Assembly: GCA_964636985.1 (NCBI GenBank)
Contig: CAZWSX010000010.1
Span: forward strand, 162,775-226,774
Source of the DNA: CAZWSX01 sp964636985
GTDB lineage: Bacteria > Planctomycetota > Planctomycetia > Pirellulales > Pirellulaceae
DNA length: 64,000 nt
Reading direction: 5' to 3'
Below the pieces are notes generated by a model that saw only the letters and a list, made by a program, of their open reading frames with translations, did not search any database and was not told where the DNA came from. The translations under genes and the position numbers were made by a program. Each line of letters begins with the position of its first letter. Position 1 is the stretch's first letter. Shown here in pieces: positions 62,233-64,000 of this stretch.

Positions 62233-63123
62233 ATGAACCACATTCGCATCAATCAACCAAGCATCAGCAAAGGCACGAGGATCGTGCTCGCCGCGATGGC
62301 AACGCTGGTGGTGTCGCTCGTCACACTCGAGGCGCAAGCTCAATACCGCCGGCCCGCGGCCCGCGATGAAGACTGGGTCAGCTCCGATCTGCCTGGCCCA
62401 GCAGCCGATGTGCGTCGCCGCGAGCGCGATGCCCGCGCCGCTCAACCTCGCACCGACGTCGCCCTGCGAAGCGAGTATCGCGATGGCGGTTCGCGTGACG
62501 GAAGCTATGATGGCGTGGCGCCGGCTGATCGAACGACTAATCGCTACGATGCACCCGTGGATGTTCGCTATGGGAGCAACGTGACTAGTTCGCCTGGCTC
62601 AGCGCCCACGTACTCGGCTCCCGCTCAGTACACAACTCCCCGCTACAATTCGTATTCGACGGGTGCCGGTGCTCAAGCCACGCCTTGGCGTCCGGTTGGA
62701 GATGCTCGGCCTGTCACGTCGTGGCAAGTTTCACCTGCTGATCAGCGGCCGACTTTGAATGGTGGCTATCCGTACTATCCGACGAGTGGTTATCCCGCTG
62801 GATTCCAGAACCGAGGCCTGGGCTACAACAATGTTCCGCTCAACGCTCCGCTGAACAACAGCTTCCCGACGACGCAGGTGATGCCGATCAATAACATCCA
62901 ACCGATGCCTGGTTACGCCGCTCCGGGGCAGTTCTATGGCCAAGACGATTTCAACCGCAACGGCTGGAACTGGGGTTCGAACCGCCAGGCTGGCTGGGCG
63001 CCGCTGATCCCGATCAAAGCTCCGCCGACCAACTACGTGGTGGGGCAAGGATTGTGGGGACAACCGAAGGTCTACATCCCCAATCAGCCGATCCGCAACG
63101 GCATCCGGTATATCCTGCCGTAG
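62233..63123 (+). CDS. Secreted Tyr/Asn/Pro-rich protein
   Basis: The product has 296 residues from the ATG at 62233, preceded by AAAGGAAG six bases upstream. A signal peptide covers about 1-34 (IVLAAMATLVVSLVTLEAQAQ). The mature part is low in complexity: an Arg/Asp-rich segment (DVRRRERDARAAQPRTD) and then Tyr, Asn, Pro, Gly and Ser repeats (YSAPAQYTTPRYNSYSTGAGA, in parts, and NNVPLNAPLNNSFPTTQ). It ends QPIRNGIRYILP. No catalytic motif exists. It resembles structural cell-surface or matrix proteins, but that is inference. A kinase gene precedes it. Confidence 0.75.
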   Translation: MNHIRINQPSISKGTRIVLAAMATLVVSLVTLEAQAQYRRPAARDEDWVSSDLPGPAADVRRRERDARAAQPRTDVALRSEYRDGGSRDGSYDGVAPADRTTNRYDAPVDVRYGSNVTSSPGSAPTYSAPAQYTTPRYNSYSTGAGAQATPWRPVGDARPVTSWQVSPADQRPTLNGGYPYYPTSGYPAGFQNRGLGYNNVPLNAPLNNSFPTTQVMPINNIQPMPGYAAPGQFYGQDDFNRNGWNWGSNRQAGWAPLIPIKAPPTNYVVGQGLWGQPKVYIPNQPIRNGIRYILP

Positions 63124-63137
63124 TTGAAAGTGGCCTC

Positions 63138-63162
63138 GTAGCCGCACTCGCCAAGAGTGCGG
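63138..63162. repeat. Palindromic repeat family A, copy 9
   Basis: GTAGCCGCACTC, GCCAA, GAGTGCGG. It starts 15 bases beyond the secreted-protein stop. Confidence 0.88.
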
Positions 63163-63189
63163 AGGCCCCGGAAATGGACACCGCACCTT

Positions 63190-63214
63190 CCGCGTTCTAG
63201 GCGAACGCGGCTAC
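63190..63214. repeat. Palindromic repeat family A, copy 10
   Basis: CCGCGTTC, TAGGC, GAACGCGG, then CTAC. It is opposite in orientation to copy 9, and the two flank a 27-base spacer that separates convergent genes. Confidence 0.88.
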
Positions 63215-63226
63215 GAAAGGCTGCGG

Positions 63227-63706
63227 CTACGCCTGCCGCTCGCGTTCATGAAGAGCTTCGTGCTCGGCCTCATCATGAGGCCGATTGTCGAAACCGCGGT
63301 CGACCGTCAATTCGATGTGGTCGACGAACTTGACGTTGGCGCACTCGTCGATCTCATGCGTTTTGCACGCCTTGTGATCGGGAATGAAGAAGCGAAACGG
63401 TCCACCTGCTTTGGATGGTAGTGGTTCGCCCTCCAGCGAGTAGATCAGGATCGCTTTCTCGCGGACGTCGGCCAGCGGAATGCTGGCGTGAAAGTCGTCC
63501 GCCTTGGCGTGCAATCCAAGCCAGGCGGCGTTCGATGCGGGTTCGACGAGTGTCAGCAGCGCGGCGAGCTTCACGGCGCCCCCGCGGCGCTTTGGATCGA
63601 TTCGGCTTACGTCGCAAATCTGGTGCGATTCTGGAATGGCCGCCAGATTGTCGTACGACAAATGGACCGGGTGCTTCACCGCGCCGGAGATCTTTAGCGT
63701 GACCAT
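63227..63706 (-). CDS. Small molybdopterin-binding-domain protein (sulfite-oxidase-like)
   Basis: The product has 159 residues. It resembles the oxidoreductase molybdopterin-binding domain (ISGAVKHPVHLSYDNLAAIPESHQICDV, then RRGGAVKLAALLTLVEPASN). The Cys in QICDV fits the position of the Mo-binding Cys in SUOX-type domains. At 159 residues it is shorter than SUOX/YedY domains (about 200-250), and it lacks a signal peptide and a dimerisation domain, so it may be truncated or a minimal form. The C-terminal 25 residues are His/Glu-rich (PHDEAEHEALHERERQ). Redox activity is not certain. Confidence 0.65.
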   Translation of the reverse strand: MVTLKISGAVKHPVHLSYDNLAAIPESHQICDVSRIDPKRRGGAVKLAALLTLVEPASNAAWLGLHAKADDFHASIPLADVREKAILIYSLEGEPLPSKAGGPFRFFIPDHKACKTHEIDECANVKFVDHIELTVDRGFDNRPHDEAEHEALHERERQA

Positions 63707-64000
63707 CGTCGTTCTCGTCTTGAGTACGGCGCGGGCGACGAAACGCCTGCGCCTGCGATTGTGAGTCTAATCCAAATCGCATTGTGGCAAGACGGTGGAC
63801 ACGGGCGGTCTGGCCCGATTGCGGCAAAAGCCACTCCCTCCGTAGCTGCGTTCGCCAGAACGCAGAGAGTACGTCGCGCACTTGCCAAGCCGCTCAGATA
63901 CCCCGGCAGGGGTTTAATAGCTCCAGCCGGAGGTCGCGAAGCACCCTGGCCTGCTCCCCAAAATCTGTTCCAGGTGGTAAGAGAGTTTCTTAGCCCATGA
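63707..64000. other. Gap at the right edge of the window
   Basis: No gene is supported. It contains family A copy 11 (below). An in-window minus-strand frame ending near 63914 could be the 3' end of a gene outside the window, but too little is visible to call it. Confidence 0.5.
63842..63865. repeat. Palindromic repeat family A, copy 11
   Basis: GTAGCTGCGTT, loop, AACGCAG, base-identical to the 17952 copy 46 kb away. Confidence 0.88.

Noticed and set aside
63761..64000. Plus-strand open frames at the right edge
   Set aside because: They run across a family A repeat, have no ribosome site and no recognisable sequence.

Overview
The window looks like a contiguous piece of a planctomycete chromosome, most likely from the Pirellulales. 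The evidence is a DUF1501 protein next to a PSCyt1/DUF1549/DUF1553 cytochrome, DUF1570 and cyanophycinase-like secreted proteins, an excisionase-type HTH fused to a receiver, two very large secreted/membrane proteins, a membrane protein starting NPYQPP, high GC, and many short palindromic repeats between genes. This assignment rests on gene content only. I see no rRNA, tRNA, CRISPR array, insertion sequence or prophage.

Layout. 1-9 kb: the 5' part of a secreted beta-helix protein, a HisA-related TIM barrel, a family 4 uracil-DNA glycosylase, a DUF1570 protein, a methyltransferase, a HEAT-repeat lipoprotein, a lipase-like lipoprotein and a cyanophycinase-like protein. 9-13 kb: CsrA with a long tail, a HisN-type phosphatase, an Rrf2 regulator, a 36-residue small ORF, lspA and a DksA-like gene. 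13-21 kb: Xaa-Pro aminopeptidase, a UvrD/Rep helicase, purM, two small hypothetical genes and a very divergent phosphoglycerate kinase. 20.7-23.4 kb: a phosphorelay block (receiver, HPt, receiver-HDOD) with no kinase beside it. 24-31 kb: the DUF1501/PSCyt pair, a MoxR-like AAA ATPase and a CPBP membrane protease. 31-38.5 kb: rhodanese, CCA-adding enzyme, small hypotheticals, purA, holB and a stand-alone LigD phosphoesterase-like protein. 39-50 kb: an IMPase-family gene, then a translationally coupled pair encoding 1125- and 2217-residue exported membrane-anchored proteins. 50-64 kb: a flavin monooxygenase, an M28-PDZ peptidase, rlmN, a deoxyribosyltransferase-like protein, an M20 peptidase, two tandem purine nucleoside phosphorylases, a permuted NlpC/P60-like protein, an HTH-receiver gene followed by a histidine kinase, a secreted Tyr/Asn/Pro-rich protein and a small molybdopterin-domain protein.

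Themes. Housekeeping genes (purM, purA, holB, cca, lspA, rlmN, uvrD, udg) are mixed with lineage-specific export and signalling genes. Four families of palindromic repeats lie almost only just 3' of stop codons, and one copy supplies a stop codon. The most promising undescribed biology is the giant-protein operon (40,019-50,046). Next are the phosphoglycerate kinase with altered active-site signatures, the phosphorylase pair that differs at the base-specificity residue, the tailed CsrA, and several terminator hairpins with no gene ahead of them, which mark possible small RNAs or leaders.
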